Below, in pieces: positions 16,701-23,902 of a stretch of 28,343 nt of DNA. Positions within the stretch are counted from its first letter, which is position 1, and each line of letters starts with the position of its first letter. Origin of the DNA: Methylibium sp031393925 (GTDB taxonomy: Bacteria; Pseudomonadota; Gammaproteobacteria; Burkholderiales; Burkholderiaceae_C). The notes under the pieces were generated by a model that saw only the letters and a list, made by a program, of their open reading frames with translations, was not told where the DNA came from and did no database searches. The stretch spans positions 1-28,343 of the forward strand of contig NZ_JANMWL010000128.1 in the NCBI RefSeq assembly GCF_031393925.1, given 5' to 3'. The position numbers and the translations under genes are program-made.

Positions 16701-17011
16701 ACTTCGGGGTTGGTGCCGATCTTGAACGTGACCGTGACCGTGAGGCTGCCGTCGGACGTCGCCTGCGACTCGAAGTACAGCAGGTTCTCGACACCGTTGA
16801 TCTGCTCTTCAAGCGGTGTGGCCACCGTCTCCGAGATCACGCGCGGATTGGCGCCGGGGAACTGCGCACGCACCACGATCTGCGGCGGCGCGACCTCGGG
16901 GTATTCCGACACCGGCAGCTGGAAGATCGCCAGCAGGCCGATGAGAAAGGTGAAGATCGCCAGCACGCCGGCAAAGCGCGGCCGGTCGATGAAGAAGTGC
17001 GCGATGTCCAT
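13742..17011 (-). CDS. RND multidrug efflux pump (HAE1 family, MexF/BpeF-like)
   Basis: This inner-membrane proton-driven exporter has 1,089 residues with the usual 12 membrane helices and two large periplasmic loops. It begins MDIAHFFIDRPRFAGVLAIF. The proton-relay aspartates D411 and D412 stand in IGIVVDDAIVVVENVERN, and the partner lysine is in LVGLACKNAILIVEF near residue 970. The FxxTLxPAL-like block (SLTLSPALSAILL) is present. Style and operon order suggest the MexF/BpeF/CeoB group, which exports phenicols, quinolones and trimethoprim in relatives; substrates here are not known. The C-terminal tail of about 30 residues is polar. It starts 12 bases after the adaptor stop and overlaps the channel gene. 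Confidence 0.94.
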   Translation of the reverse strand: MDIAHFFIDRPRFAGVLAIFTFLIGLLAIFQLPVSEYPEVAPPQIVVRAQFPGANPRVISETVATPLEEQINGVENLLYFESQATSDGSLTVTVTFKIGTNPEVAETAVQNRINRALPRLPDIVRQIGVTTEKSSPNLTMVVHLVSPDNSRDALYLRNYGQLNIRDELLRIPGMGTVLLFGAGDYAMRIWLDPGKLASRGITSGEVVAAIREQNAQVAAGTVGAPPAPKGVEFQLSVNTQGRLANEEEFADIIVRSDPATGGMIRVRDLGRVELSGNTYSLRSLLNNKEAAAIAVFQAPGSNALALSNKVRAAMERLKPAFPQGMDYAIVYDPTRFVQTSIEKVVITLLEAVGLVVLVVIIFLQTWRASIIPLLAVPVSIVGTFAFLLLLGYSINTLTLFGLVLAIGIVVDDAIVVVENVERNIESGLAPREATIKAMREVSGPIIAIALVLCAVFVPLAFVPGLTGQFYKQFAVTIAISTVISAFNSLTLSPALSAILLRPHDAPKDWLTRGMDAVFGGFFRWFNRFFARSSQAYGRGVTGIVKRRSAAMLVYVVLLGLTALLFTRIPAGFVPAPDKQYLIGIAQLPAGASLDRTDAVIRRMSDIALKVPGIAESVAFPGLSIAGFSASPNEGIVFFTLAAFEERTTPQLSKDAILGQVNGAIQQIQGARMFVVPPPGVDGLGNAGGFKLQVQDRSGLGEQALYGAVWGALGGIYGNPQSAIGTPFSTYDINVPQLYANVDRTRAKQMGVNLADIYDTMQVNLGSLYVNDFTKFGKTYQVIVQADAPFRADAQSITALKTRNAAGEMVPLGALMTVEPTFGPTRVTRYNGYPAADVNGAAKPGFSSGQAEGEIEGLLKQALPRGMSYEWTELSYQDRLTRNLTLPGTQIQLPTLAAALLISVLLVVLVLAAQYESWSLPMAIVMIVPMCILAALFGVWLSRFAPFLQPGDLNIFTQVALVVLVGLACKNAILIVEFAKDLEERGERLRDAVIHACRMRLRPILMTSIAFCAGVVPLILGSGAGSEMRRAMGIAVFSGMVGVTLFGIFLTPVFYVLLRSRGARRREAAQPGGGMLAQAPRKQSEGDGDA

Positions 17012-17023
17012 GGCGGCCTGCGC

Positions 17024-18340
17024 TCAGGCGGCGTGGCGCGGCGAGCCGTGGCCGGCGGCCGCGGCCTTCTTCGCGCCGCTCGACCCACCGCCGGGCGGGG
17101 CGGGGTCGGCCGCCTTCCCCGGGGGTTTCGGGGCGTCCGCCGGGGCGACCGTGGCGGGCGCGCCCTGCCGCGGCCTGGCTTCGATCGGCATGCCCTGGTC
17201 GTCGACCGCTAGCACCTGCGCCGCAACCGCCATGCCGGGCATCACCCGCTGCAGGCCATCGACCACGACGTGCTCGCCGGCTTTCACGCCGCCTTGCACC
17301 ACGCGCATGCCGCCGATCAGCATGCCGAGCTTGACCTCACGGAACTGTGGCTGGCCGTCGCCGCCCACCACGTAGACGAACTTCTTGTTCTGGTCGGTGC
17401 CGATCGCCCGCTCGGGCACCATCACCGCGTCATAAGGCGTGCTGGTGACCATCGTCAGTTTGGCGGCCAGACCGGGCGTGAACTCGCCCTTGCTGTTGTC
17501 GAAGCTGGCACGCATGCGGATCGCGCCGGTCTGCGGATTGAGCCGGTTGTCGATGAAATCGACCTGGCCCTCGTGCGGAAAGCCGACCTCGTTGGCGAGC
17601 GCCATGCGCACCTTGGGCGCGCGCTCGTGGGCCGCCTTGACGCGCAAGTAAGTCTGCTCGCTGCCGTCGAAGTAGGCGTAGACCTTGTCCACGCCCGCGA
17701 TCGAGGTCAACACCACCTGTTCGCTCACCAGGTTGCCGGCGGTCACGCTGGCGCGCGAGGTGCGCCCGGCGATCGGTGCGCGCACCTGGGCGTAGCCGAG
17801 CTTGAGGCGGGCGACGCGCAAGGCCGCATCGGCGGTCTTGATGTCGGCATGGGTGGTGCTCAGGCCGGCGCTGAGCTGGTCGAACTCCTGGCGCGACACG
17901 GCCTTGGCGTCGAGCAGCTTCTGCGCACGCGCCAGTTCGGTCCGAGCCAGCTCGGCGCGTGCCACCGCGGCGGCGCGTTGCGAATCCGCGCGCGATGCCT
18001 CGGCCTCGAAGGGCCGCGGGTCGATGGAAAACAAGAGTTGCCCCTTGCTGACCAGCGCACCGTCGGTGAAGTGCACGCCTTCGATGAGGCCGGGCACGCG
18101 CGGCCGCAACTCGACGAACTCGGCGGCCTCCAGGCGGCCGCTGAACTCCTCGCTGTCGGACACCGCGCGCTGCACGGCCGGTGCGACGCTGACCGGCGCG
18201 GCCGGCGGCGGTCCGCCGCCCTGCGCGTCGGCCGGCCCGCCGCAGCCAGTCAAGCCGATGAGGCTGGCCGCGAGCACCGTGACCGACGCGGCGGCTCGCT
18301 GGAAATGGCCTGAATGAATGGCTGCAGCGAGCTCGCGCAT
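17024..18340 (-). CDS. RND efflux periplasmic adaptor lipoprotein (MexE/BpeE-like)
   Basis: This 438-residue membrane-fusion protein has a lipobox (LIGLTGC, C33). The split biotinyl-lipoyl domain (FSGRLEAAEFVELRPRVPG ... GYAQVRAPIAG) surrounds an alanine-rich coiled-coil hairpin at about residues 110-175. Beta-barrel and membrane-proximal domains follow (VDFIDNRLNPQTGAIRMRA; VMVPERAIGTDQ). The C-terminal 60 residues are rich in Pro, Ala, Gly and Lys and are probably disordered. ATG 18340 has GAGGG seven bases upstream. It is the first gene of the efflux operon, with the palindrome at 18472-18493 about 130 bases upstream at the likely promoter. Confidence 0.93.
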   Translation of the reverse strand: MRELAAAIHSGHFQRAAASVTVLAASLIGLTGCGGPADAQGGGPPPAAPVSVAPAVQRAVSDSEEFSGRLEAAEFVELRPRVPGLIEGVHFTDGALVSKGQLLFSIDPRPFEAEASRADSQRAAAVARAELARTELARAQKLLDAKAVSRQEFDQLSAGLSTTHADIKTADAALRVARLKLGYAQVRAPIAGRTSRASVTAGNLVSEQVVLTSIAGVDKVYAYFDGSEQTYLRVKAAHERAPKVRMALANEVGFPHEGQVDFIDNRLNPQTGAIRMRASFDNSKGEFTPGLAAKLTMVTSTPYDAVMVPERAIGTDQNKKFVYVVGGDGQPQFREVKLGMLIGGMRVVQGGVKAGEHVVVDGLQRVMPGMAVAAQVLAVDDQGMPIEARPRQGAPATVAPADAPKPPGKAADPAPPGGGSSGAKKAAAAGHGSPRHAA

Positions 18341-18471
18341 GGAAACACCCTCGGTGTGCGGTGGTCAGGATGATGACGCCGGATCGGCCGCGGTTTGTGC
18401 GCGTGCGAGCCCTGCGTGCAGACGCGCCTGGGAATCACCCGAAGCGCCCATCGCCGTTCAAGGCGTCGATA

Positions 18472-18493
18472 TTAATGACCTGCCGGTCATCAA
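18472..18493 (-). promoter_or_regulatory. TetR-type operator overlapping the efflux promoter
   Basis: TTAATGACC, TGCC, GGTCATCAA form a near-perfect dyad: read on either strand the arms are TTAATGACC and TTGATGACC, one difference in nine. This form is typical of AcrR/TetR-family operators. On the minus strand TTGATG (18493-18488) and TATCGA (16 bases further) could be the -35 and -10 boxes of the efflux operon, so a bound repressor would block the polymerase. No regulator gene lies beside it. Confidence 0.6.
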
Positions 18494-18610
18494 GCGATGT
18501 CGTGTGAAGTAGTGCCCTTGTGCGTCACAAGCTTTTGTCGCGACATTGCGTCGAAGAGCCTCCTTCGCCGCGGCGCCCCAACGCCTCCGCGTCGCGGGCC
18601 GCCCGCCCGC

Positions 18611-18638
18611 TTGCCTCGAGGTCGGGGCTCTCTATACT
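18611..18638 (+). promoter_or_regulatory. Sigma70-like promoter upstream of lrgAB
   Basis: TTGCCT (18611-18616) and TATACT (18633-18638) are separated by 16 bases. The -10 box matches the consensus at five of six positions, the -35 box at four. Transcription would start near 18645, reading the small frame at 18677 and then lrgA and lrgB. Confidence 0.5.
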
Positions 18639-18676
18639 TTCTTTCGCCGCAACGCCCGCGCCACGAGTGCCTCGCC

Positions 18677-18841
18677 ATGAACGCTCCCGACCGCTTCCCC
18701 GGCCTCGACGCTGCCAACTTGCAGCGCTTTGTCGACGCCGCGCCGGCATGTGCCCTACGGCAAGAAGCTGACCGCGGCGGTGGCGCAGGTATCGCGGCGT
18801 CGGGCAGGGCGTCGGCCGCGGCGCCGGCGGCCAGCGCTTGA
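18677..18841 (+). CDS. Short unidentified frame upstream of lrgA, possible gene remnant
   Basis: The ATG lies about 30 bases after the predicted transcription start. The first 24 residues (MNAPDRFPGLDAANLQRFVD and a few more) look like an ordinary protein N-terminus. After that the composition collapses into Ala, Gly and Arg up to the stop at residue 55. This suggests the start of a larger gene cut by a deletion or frameshift, or a short leader peptide. A neighbouring frame (HVPYGKKLTAAVAQV) also looks protein-like for about 15 residues, which fits a frameshift. I do not recognise the family. No clear ribosome site precedes it. Confidence 0.3.
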   Translation: MNAPDRFPGLDAANLQRFVDAAPACALRQEADRGGGAGIAASGRASAAAPAASA

Positions 18842-18884
18842 ACCGGCAGCGGCTGCAGCGCTGCGGCGTCCAAGCGGCGACCCG

Positions 18885-19277
18885 ATGATCCAGGGCCTGG
18901 CCGCGTTGCTGTTGTTCCAGTCGCTCGGCGAAGCCCTCGCGCAGCTGACCGGTGCGCCGGTGCCCGGGCCGGTGCTGGGCCTGCTGGGGCTGCTGGCCTG
19001 GCTGCTGCTGCGTCAGCGACGCGGCCAGCCGGCGTGCAAGCCACTGGAGCAGGCCGCCGACGGGCTGCTGGCCCACCTGTCGATCTTCTTCGTGCCGGCC
19101 GCCGTCGGCGTGATGCTGTATTGGGAACCGCTGGCGCAGGAAGGCCTGGCCTGGATCGTCGCGCTGGTGCTCAGCACGGTGGCGGCGATCGCAGCCACGG
19201 CCTGGTTCCTGCGGGATCGCCTGGGCGGCGCGCCGGGCGCGGCGGGTGAAGACGGCGCCACGGGGCCCAAGCCGTGA
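18885..19277 (+). CDS. lrgA: CidA/LrgA-family membrane protein
   Basis: This 130-residue holin-like inner-membrane protein has four predicted membrane segments and the family blocks GAPVPGPVLGLLGLL (membrane segment 2), a polar loop, then LSIFFVPAAVGVMLY. With LrgB it forms a membrane complex tied in various bacteria to export of small molecules such as glycolate or pyruvate and to control of cell lysis; which applies here is not visible. E. coli YohJ is the nearest well-known relative by style. The start at 18885 has no good ribosome site, but earlier in-frame starts give arginine-rich sequence unlike the family. Its TGA overlaps the GTG of lrgB. Confidence 0.85.
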   Translation: MIQGLAALLLFQSLGEALAQLTGAPVPGPVLGLLGLLAWLLLRQRRGQPACKPLEQAADGLLAHLSIFFVPAAVGVMLYWEPLAQEGLAWIVALVLSTVAAIAATAWFLRDRLGGAPGAAGEDGATGPKP

Positions 19278-20053
19278 GCGAAGGCTTGTCACCGTCGGCC
19301 CTGCCGACGCTGCCCGTGGGCCTCGCCGGTGCGCTCGAGCCACTGGCCGAAGTCTGGGTCTATCTCGCCGCGACGCCGCTGTTTGGCCTCACGCTCACGC
19401 TCGGTGCCTATGTCATCGCCGAGCGCCTGTCGGCGCGCAGCGGCCGCCATCCGCTGGCCAACCCGGTGTTGTGGTCGGTGCTCGCCATCATCGCCGTGCT
19501 GGCCGCAACCGGCACGCCGTACCGGCGCTACTTCGAGGGCGCGCAGTTCGTGCATTTCCTGCTCGGCACCGCCACGGTGGCGCTGGCGGTGCCGCTGGCG
19601 CGGCTGTGGCCGGAGTTGCGCTCGCGCGCCGGCAGCCTGTTGCTCGGCCTCGTCATCGGCGCGGCGGTGTCGATCGCGGTGGCGCTCGGCAGTGCCGAGC
19701 TGCTCGGTGCGTCGGCACTGCTCAAGGCTTCGCTGCTGCCGAAGTCGGTCACCGCGCCGATCGCGATGGGCATCGCCGAGCGCGTCGGCGGCTCGGCCAC
19801 CTTGGCGGCGGTGTTCGCGGTGACGACCGGCATCGTCGGCGCGCTGGTCGTGACACCCTTGCTCAACGCCATGGGCGTGCGCGACTGGGCCGCGCGAGGC
19901 TTCGCGCTCGGCCTGGCGGCGCATGGCATCGGCACGGCACGCGCCTGGTCGGTGCATCCGCGCGCCGGCGCCTACGCCAGCCTCGCAATGGGCCTGCACG
20001 GTGTGCTGGCAGCGCTGCTGCTGCCGTGGCTGGCGCACTGGCTGTTGGTTTGA
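19274..20053 (+). CDS. lrgB: LrgB-family membrane protein
   Basis: This 259-residue protein is the usual partner of LrgA. It starts at a GTG that overlaps the lrgA stop (GTGA), so translation is coupled. It contains about seven membrane segments and the conserved blocks ASLLPKSVTAPIAMGIAERVGG and LGLAAHGIGTARA, which define the family (E. coli YohK). About 30 polar N-terminal residues precede the first membrane segment. In plants and some bacteria fused or paired LrgAB proteins carry glycolate and related acids; here only the family can be stated. Confidence 0.9.
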   Translation: MSEGLSPSALPTLPVGLAGALEPLAEVWVYLAATPLFGLTLTLGAYVIAERLSARSGRHPLANPVLWSVLAIIAVLAATGTPYRRYFEGAQFVHFLLGTATVALAVPLARLWPELRSRAGSLLLGLVIGAAVSIAVALGSAELLGASALLKASLLPKSVTAPIAMGIAERVGGSATLAAVFAVTTGIVGALVVTPLLNAMGVRDWAARGFALGLAAHGIGTARAWSVHPRAGAYASLAMGLHGVLAALLLPWLAHWLLV

Positions 20054-20152
20054 CAAGCCCGCACGGCCACGGTCGGCAGCGCAAGGCCGGGCGTCAATTT
20101 GCCCGCGGCCGGCGCGAGCAGGTGGGCGGTGCCTGCGGGGGCGGCGCTGACG

Positions 20153-20174
20153 GGCCGGCGCGTGCGGGCCGGCC
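20153..20174. terminator. Hairpin between convergent genes
   Basis: GGCCGGC (20153-20159) and GCCGGCC (20168-20174) form a 7-bp stem with an eight-base loop, about 100 bases after lrgB and just beyond the end of the minus-strand membrane protein gene. There is no strong T-run on either strand. Confidence 0.4.
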
Positions 20175-20186
20175 TTGGCCTGATCT

Positions 20187-20687
20187 TCAGGCCACGCGCC
20201 GCATCCACCGACGCATGCCGATGACCAGGCGTCGCGCGGCCCGCCACGGCGCGCTGGCGCGCACCGAGGCCTTCACGCGTTGCTTGGTGGCGGCCCAGGC
20301 GTCGAACGCGCGCGCCAGCCAGCGGTAGTGGCGCAGTTGCGGCTCGGTCAGCACGAACAGCCGGCCCAGCAGCGCCGTGCCGATCAACTTGGCGATGACG
20401 ATGACCGTCACGCCGAGCGTCGCGCGGCCAGCGTGGATCAGCCACAGGGCCAGCAGCTTGACCGGCAGCAGCGCCAGCGCCGGCACGATGAACAAGGCCA
20501 GCGCCAGCGGCGGCGGCACCCGGCAAAGGCGCGCTTCGAGGCGCGCGAGCGGTGGCCACCGCGCCCAGCGGGCGAGCACGCGCGCGAGCGGCTTCCAGCC
20601 CCATTCCTCGAGCCAGATGAGGAGCGCGAGCGGTGCAAGGAGGGTGGCGCGCAACACGCGCCAAAATGGACTCGGCCGCCGCTTCAA
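20187..20687 (-). CDS. Small membrane protein of unknown function
   Basis: This 166-residue protein has three hydrophobic segments: about residues 13-25, 58-86 (LALALFIVPALALLPVKLLALWL) and 90-112. Its polar parts are strongly basic and rich in Trp and Arg, and it ends in an arginine-rich tail. No ATG fits; the start is a TTG at 20687 that overlaps the TGA of the nucleosidase gene (TTGA), with GGAG five bases upstream. The overlap implies coupled expression with the nucleosidase. I do not recognise a named family. A similar style of short basic membrane protein is common as an unnamed gene in Burkholderiales, which is a general impression only. Confidence 0.7.
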   Translation of the reverse strand: MKRRPSPFWRVLRATLLAPLALLIWLEEWGWKPLARVLARWARWPPLARLEARLCRVPPPLALALFIVPALALLPVKLLALWLIHAGRATLGVTVIVIAKLIGTALLGRLFVLTEPQLRHYRWLARAFDAWAATKQRVKASVRASAPWRAARRLVIGMRRWMRRVA

Positions 20688-21445
20688 GCCGGCTCCACGC
20701 CGCGCAGCCAGCAGCGCACCACCGCCGCACCGAGCGGCCCGGCGATCTCGGCGATGAAGCGGCTGAAGTCGACCGAGGCGCTGTCGTCGGAGCGGTCCGA
20801 GACGGTGCGCAGCACCGCGAACGGCAGGTCGCAGTCGTGGCAGATTTGCGCGACCGCCGCGCCTTCCATCTCGACGGCCAGCGCGTCCGGCAGTTCGCTG
20901 CGCAGCGCGGCACGCTCGATCGCCGTGGCGATGAAGCGGTCGCCGCTCACCACCAGGCCCTGGTGGACTCGGGGGTTATCGATGCCCAGCGCGGCAAAGC
21001 TCGAGTCCAGGCCGATGCGTTCGGCGGCCAGCGCCGTGCGCGCGGCCGTGACGAGCGCGTCGCCGAGATCGACGTCGGTCGGGAAGCGCGAGCGGCCGGT
21101 GAGTGGCACCTCGTGGCGGGGAAACAGTGGCGACGCGTCCATGTCGTGCTGCAACAGCTCGCGCGCAACGATCACGTCGCCGACCGAGATACCGGGCGCG
21201 AGCGCACCGGCCACGCCGGTCAGCACCAGCGCATCGACGCCGTAGCGGTCGGCCAACAGCAAGGCCGTCGCCGCAGCGGCCACCTTGCCGATGCCCGAGC
21301 GCACCAGCACGACCTCGTGGCCGTCGAGCAGGCCGCGGTGAAAGGCGCGGCCCGCGTGGTGTTCGGTGACCGCGGCCAGCAGCGCCGCATGGAGCGTGCG
21401 CAGCTCCTCATCGAGTGCGGCGACGATGGCAAAGCGCAGACCCAT
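20684..21445 (-). CDS. mtnN: 5'-methylthioadenosine/S-adenosylhomocysteine nucleosidase
   Basis: This enzyme cleaves adenine from methylthioadenosine and S-adenosylhomocysteine, recycling by-products of SAM use. The catalytic positions fit: E14 in ALDEEL, the glutamate of AVEMEGAAVAQ, and the aspartate of RTVSDRSDD. SGIGKVAAA and TGVAGALAPGISVGDVIVA are the nucleoside-binding blocks. At 253 residues it is about 20 longer than the E. coli enzyme. The frame is open upstream to 21592, but ATG 21445 gives the standard start MGLRFAIVAALDEE. It lies 19 bases after the 178-residue protein gene and overlaps the next membrane-protein gene. A general purine-phosphorylase-family nucleosidase is the only real alternative. 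Confidence 0.88.
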   Translation of the reverse strand: MGLRFAIVAALDEELRTLHAALLAAVTEHHAGRAFHRGLLDGHEVVLVRSGIGKVAAAATALLLADRYGVDALVLTGVAGALAPGISVGDVIVARELLQHDMDASPLFPRHEVPLTGRSRFPTDVDLGDALVTAARTALAAERIGLDSSFAALGIDNPRVHQGLVVSGDRFIATAIERAALRSELPDALAVEMEGAAVAQICHDCDLPFAVLRTVSDRSDDSASVDFSRFIAEIAGPLGAAVVRCWLRGVEPA

Positions 21446-21464
21446 CCCGGTGGCGCGGATTCGC

Positions 21465-22001
21465 CTAGGGCAGCAGCAGCGCGCGCTTGACGGAACGCGC
21501 CACCGCCGGGCCCTTGACGCGCTCGACTTCCGTGACCAAGTCGTTGGCCACCTGCTGCAGCCCGGCAAGACCGCTGGCCTTCTCGATCGCAAGCGCCCAG
21601 CGGTAGCCCTTCAAGAGGCCGAGGTGTTCCTTGGCGAGACTTGGCAGCAGGTCGTAGAGGTCGGAATACGAGAGCGCGGTGGTCGTCTCCGACGCGGGCG
21701 CGGATTCGGCCGCCGCACCGGCCGCTCCAGCCGTTGCCGTGCTGGCCTGCCCGGGCGGGATGCTCGTCGGCGCCGCTCGAGCGCTGGCGACTGCGGCCGG
21801 ATCGAACGGGGCCACCAGACCGGCGTCGAACAGTGTCCGCAGGTCGTCCGCCGTTGCGCCTCGCACCAGCGCGATCCACTGGTCGCCGGCCTTGCTGGCG
21901 TCGATGATCAGCAGCAGGTTGCGCGCGGTTCGCGTGAGCGCATGGACGCGGGCACGGATTTCGTCGCGGCCCGTATCAGTCTTGGTGTAACGATCGGCCA
22001 T
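21465..22001 (-). CDS. Two-domain protein of unknown function with Ala/Pro-rich linker
   Basis: From ATG 22001 the 178-residue protein begins MADRYTKTDTGRDEIRARVH. Residues 1-80 look like a compact helical domain, and the arrangement (YTKTDTGRDEI, then RTARNLLLIID) recalls a winged helix. Residues 85-130 form a linker rich in Ala, Pro, Ser and Thr. Residues 130-178 are a second helical domain (YSDLYDLLPSLAKEHLGLLKGYRW). There is no signal peptide or membrane segment. The frame is open to 22106, but that part is unlike protein. It lies between fadD and mtnN on the same strand, 19 bases from mtnN. I do not recognise a named family; DNA binding or a regulatory role is only a guess. Confidence 0.7.
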   Translation of the reverse strand: MADRYTKTDTGRDEIRARVHALTRTARNLLLIIDASKAGDQWIALVRGATADDLRTLFDAGLVAPFDPAAVASARAAPTSIPPGQASTATAGAAGAAAESAPASETTTALSYSDLYDLLPSLAKEHLGLLKGYRWALAIEKASGLAGLQQVANDLVTEVERVKGPAVARSVKRALLLP

Positions 22002-22118
22002 CGATGCCACTCGCTTTGCAGACGGAGATTTGGTGGCGAAGTGTACGAAGCCGCGCGGACACCCCGTCGTCGCGGTGAACAAAACCGCTCCGTGCGCGAT
22101 GCGCAACCCAGCCAGGCT

Positions 22119-23792
22119 TCACGTCTTGACGCGCAGTTCGCGGCGCAGGATCTTGCCGACGGCAGTCTTGGGCAAATCGGTGCGGAACTCGACGATGCGC
22201 GGCCGCTTGTAGCCAGTGAGATTGGCTTCGCAATAGGCCCGCACGGCGGCCTCGGACACGGCAGCGTCCTTCCTGACCACCACCAGCTTGACCGCCTCGC
22301 CCGAGTGTTCGTCGGGCACGCCGACCGCCGCGCATTCCAGCACGCCCGGCATCAGGCCGACCACCTCTTCCACCTCGTTGGGGTAGACGTTGAAGCCGCT
22401 CACCAGGATCATGTCTTTCTTGCGATCGACGATCTTGAAGTAACCGCGCTCGTCGACGGTGCCGATGTCGCCGGAGCGAAAGTAGCCGTCGGGCGTCATG
22501 ACCTTGGCGGTCTCGTCAGGCCGCTGCCAATAGCCGGCCATCACCTGCGGGCCGCGGATCGCGATCTCGCCGGGTGCGCCCATGGCGACCTCGCGCCCTT
22601 CGTCGTCGAGCAAGGTCAGCTCGGTCGAGGGCAGCGGAATGCCGATGGTGCCGCTGTAGGCGGTGCTCGTCACCGGGTTGCAGGTCGCCGCGGCCGAGGT
22701 CTCCGACAGGCCGTAGCCTTCGCAGATGGGGCTCTTGGTCTTCTCGAGCCAGAGCTTGGCGGTGCCGCCGGTGATGGCCATGCCGCCACCCACCGAGAGC
22801 ACGAGGTTGGACCAGTCGACGCGGTTGAACTGCGCGTGGTTGACCATCGCATTGAACAAGGTGTTGACGGCCGGCAAGATGTGGAACTTGTACTTGGCCA
22901 GTTCCTTGAACACCGACGGCAGGTCACGCGGGTTGGGGATCAGCACGTTGGCGCCGCCGATGCGCATCGCCACCATCATGTTCACCGTGAACGCGAAGAT
23001 GTGATAAAGCGGCAGCGCACAGACCATCGTGATCTGCTCGCCGGGCGGTATTTTCTTCGTGACCGGTGCGTTCCAGGCCTCGATCTGCAGCACGTTGGCG
23101 ATGATGTTGCGGTGCTTGAGCACCGCGCCCTTGCTCACGCCGGTGGTGCCGCCGGTGTATTGCAGCACCGCGATGTCATCGCGCTTGAGCGGCGGCGCCT
23201 TGAAGGGGCTGCGGCGGCCCTTGGCGATGGCCTCGTTGAAGCGCACCGCGCCCGGCAGCGAAAACGCCGGCACCATTTTCTTGACCTTGCGCACCACTAG
23301 GTTCACCAGCAGGCCCTTGGCCAGGCCGAGCAGGTCGCCCATCGACGCGAGCACCACCTTCTTGCTCGGCACCGCGTCATGGCAGGCCTGCAGGGTGGCG
23401 GCAAAGTTCTCGATGATGACGATCAGCTTGGCGCCCGAGTCCTTGAGCTGGTGCTCCAGCTCGCGCGGCGTGTACAGCGGGTTCACGTTGACCAGCACGA
23501 GACCGGCGCGCAGGATGCCCGCCACCACGACCGGGTACTGCAGCACGTTGGGCATCATCACCGCGACGCGGTCGCCCTTGACCAGACCCTGAGACTGCAA
23601 ATAGGCCGCGAACGCGCGCGACAGGTCGTCGACCTCGCCGAAGCGCAGGCTCTTGCCCATGAAGTGGTAGGCCGGGCGGTCCTTGTACTTGTGAAAGCTC
23701 TCGTCGAGCAGCGCCACCAGCGAGGCGTACTGATCGGGGTCGATCGTGTGCGGCACGCCTTGGGGGTAGTGCTTGAGCCAGGTGGGATCCAT
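22119..23792 (-). CDS. fadD: Long-chain fatty acid--CoA ligase
   Basis: This 557-residue AMP-forming acyl-CoA synthetase activates fatty acids for degradation or lipid synthesis at the inner face of the membrane. The ATP-binding loop YTGGTTGVSKG is at residues 212-222. The adenylate block EGYGLSETS is present, as is the fatty-acyl-CoA signature DGYFRSGDIGTVDERGYFKI. The catalytic lysine is in KTAVGKILRREL near the end. Length matches E. coli FadD (561). ATG 23792 has GGAG five bases upstream. The frame runs open upstream to 24431 only because the neighbouring restriction-gene remnant is frameshifted into phase, so a 770-residue reading is an artefact. Confidence 0.93.
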   Translation of the reverse strand: MDPTWLKHYPQGVPHTIDPDQYASLVALLDESFHKYKDRPAYHFMGKSLRFGEVDDLSRAFAAYLQSQGLVKGDRVAVMMPNVLQYPVVVAGILRAGLVLVNVNPLYTPRELEHQLKDSGAKLIVIIENFAATLQACHDAVPSKKVVLASMGDLLGLAKGLLVNLVVRKVKKMVPAFSLPGAVRFNEAIAKGRRSPFKAPPLKRDDIAVLQYTGGTTGVSKGAVLKHRNIIANVLQIEAWNAPVTKKIPPGEQITMVCALPLYHIFAFTVNMMVAMRIGGANVLIPNPRDLPSVFKELAKYKFHILPAVNTLFNAMVNHAQFNRVDWSNLVLSVGGGMAITGGTAKLWLEKTKSPICEGYGLSETSAAATCNPVTSTAYSGTIGIPLPSTELTLLDDEGREVAMGAPGEIAIRGPQVMAGYWQRPDETAKVMTPDGYFRSGDIGTVDERGYFKIVDRKKDMILVSGFNVYPNEVEEVVGLMPGVLECAAVGVPDEHSGEAVKLVVVRKDAAVSEAAVRAYCEANLTGYKRPRIVEFRTDLPKTAVGKILRRELRVKT

Positions 23793-23902
23793 GGGTGCTC
23801 CGACAGCGTTGCGAGATTCTGACTTCGCGCTTACGCAGACTCGCTCAGGGATTACCTGTCTTGGGGAAGGCGGTCCAGGGTCCGAGCGTGCGGCGTGGCC
23901 GG

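Larger units (their letters stand above)
18341..18884. other. Divergent region between efflux operon and lrgAB
   Basis: Besides the operator and promoter listed separately, it contains CTTGTG-CGT-CACAAG (18517-18531) followed by CTTTT, a small hairpin of unknown role. A GCAGCG/CGCTGC hairpin lies at 18846-18864, about 20 bases before lrgA. Apart from the 54-codon frame at 18677, no gene is supported. Confidence 0.45.

Noticed and set aside
18517..18531. CTTGTG-CGT-CACAAG hairpin followed by CTTTT as an intrinsic terminator
   Set aside because: The stem is only 6 bp, the T-run is short and no plus-strand gene ends upstream of it.
20684..21592. 302-residue form of the nucleosidase
   Set aside because: The first 49 residues are Arg/Cys/Pro-rich and overlap the upstream gene. 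The family start is at 21445.
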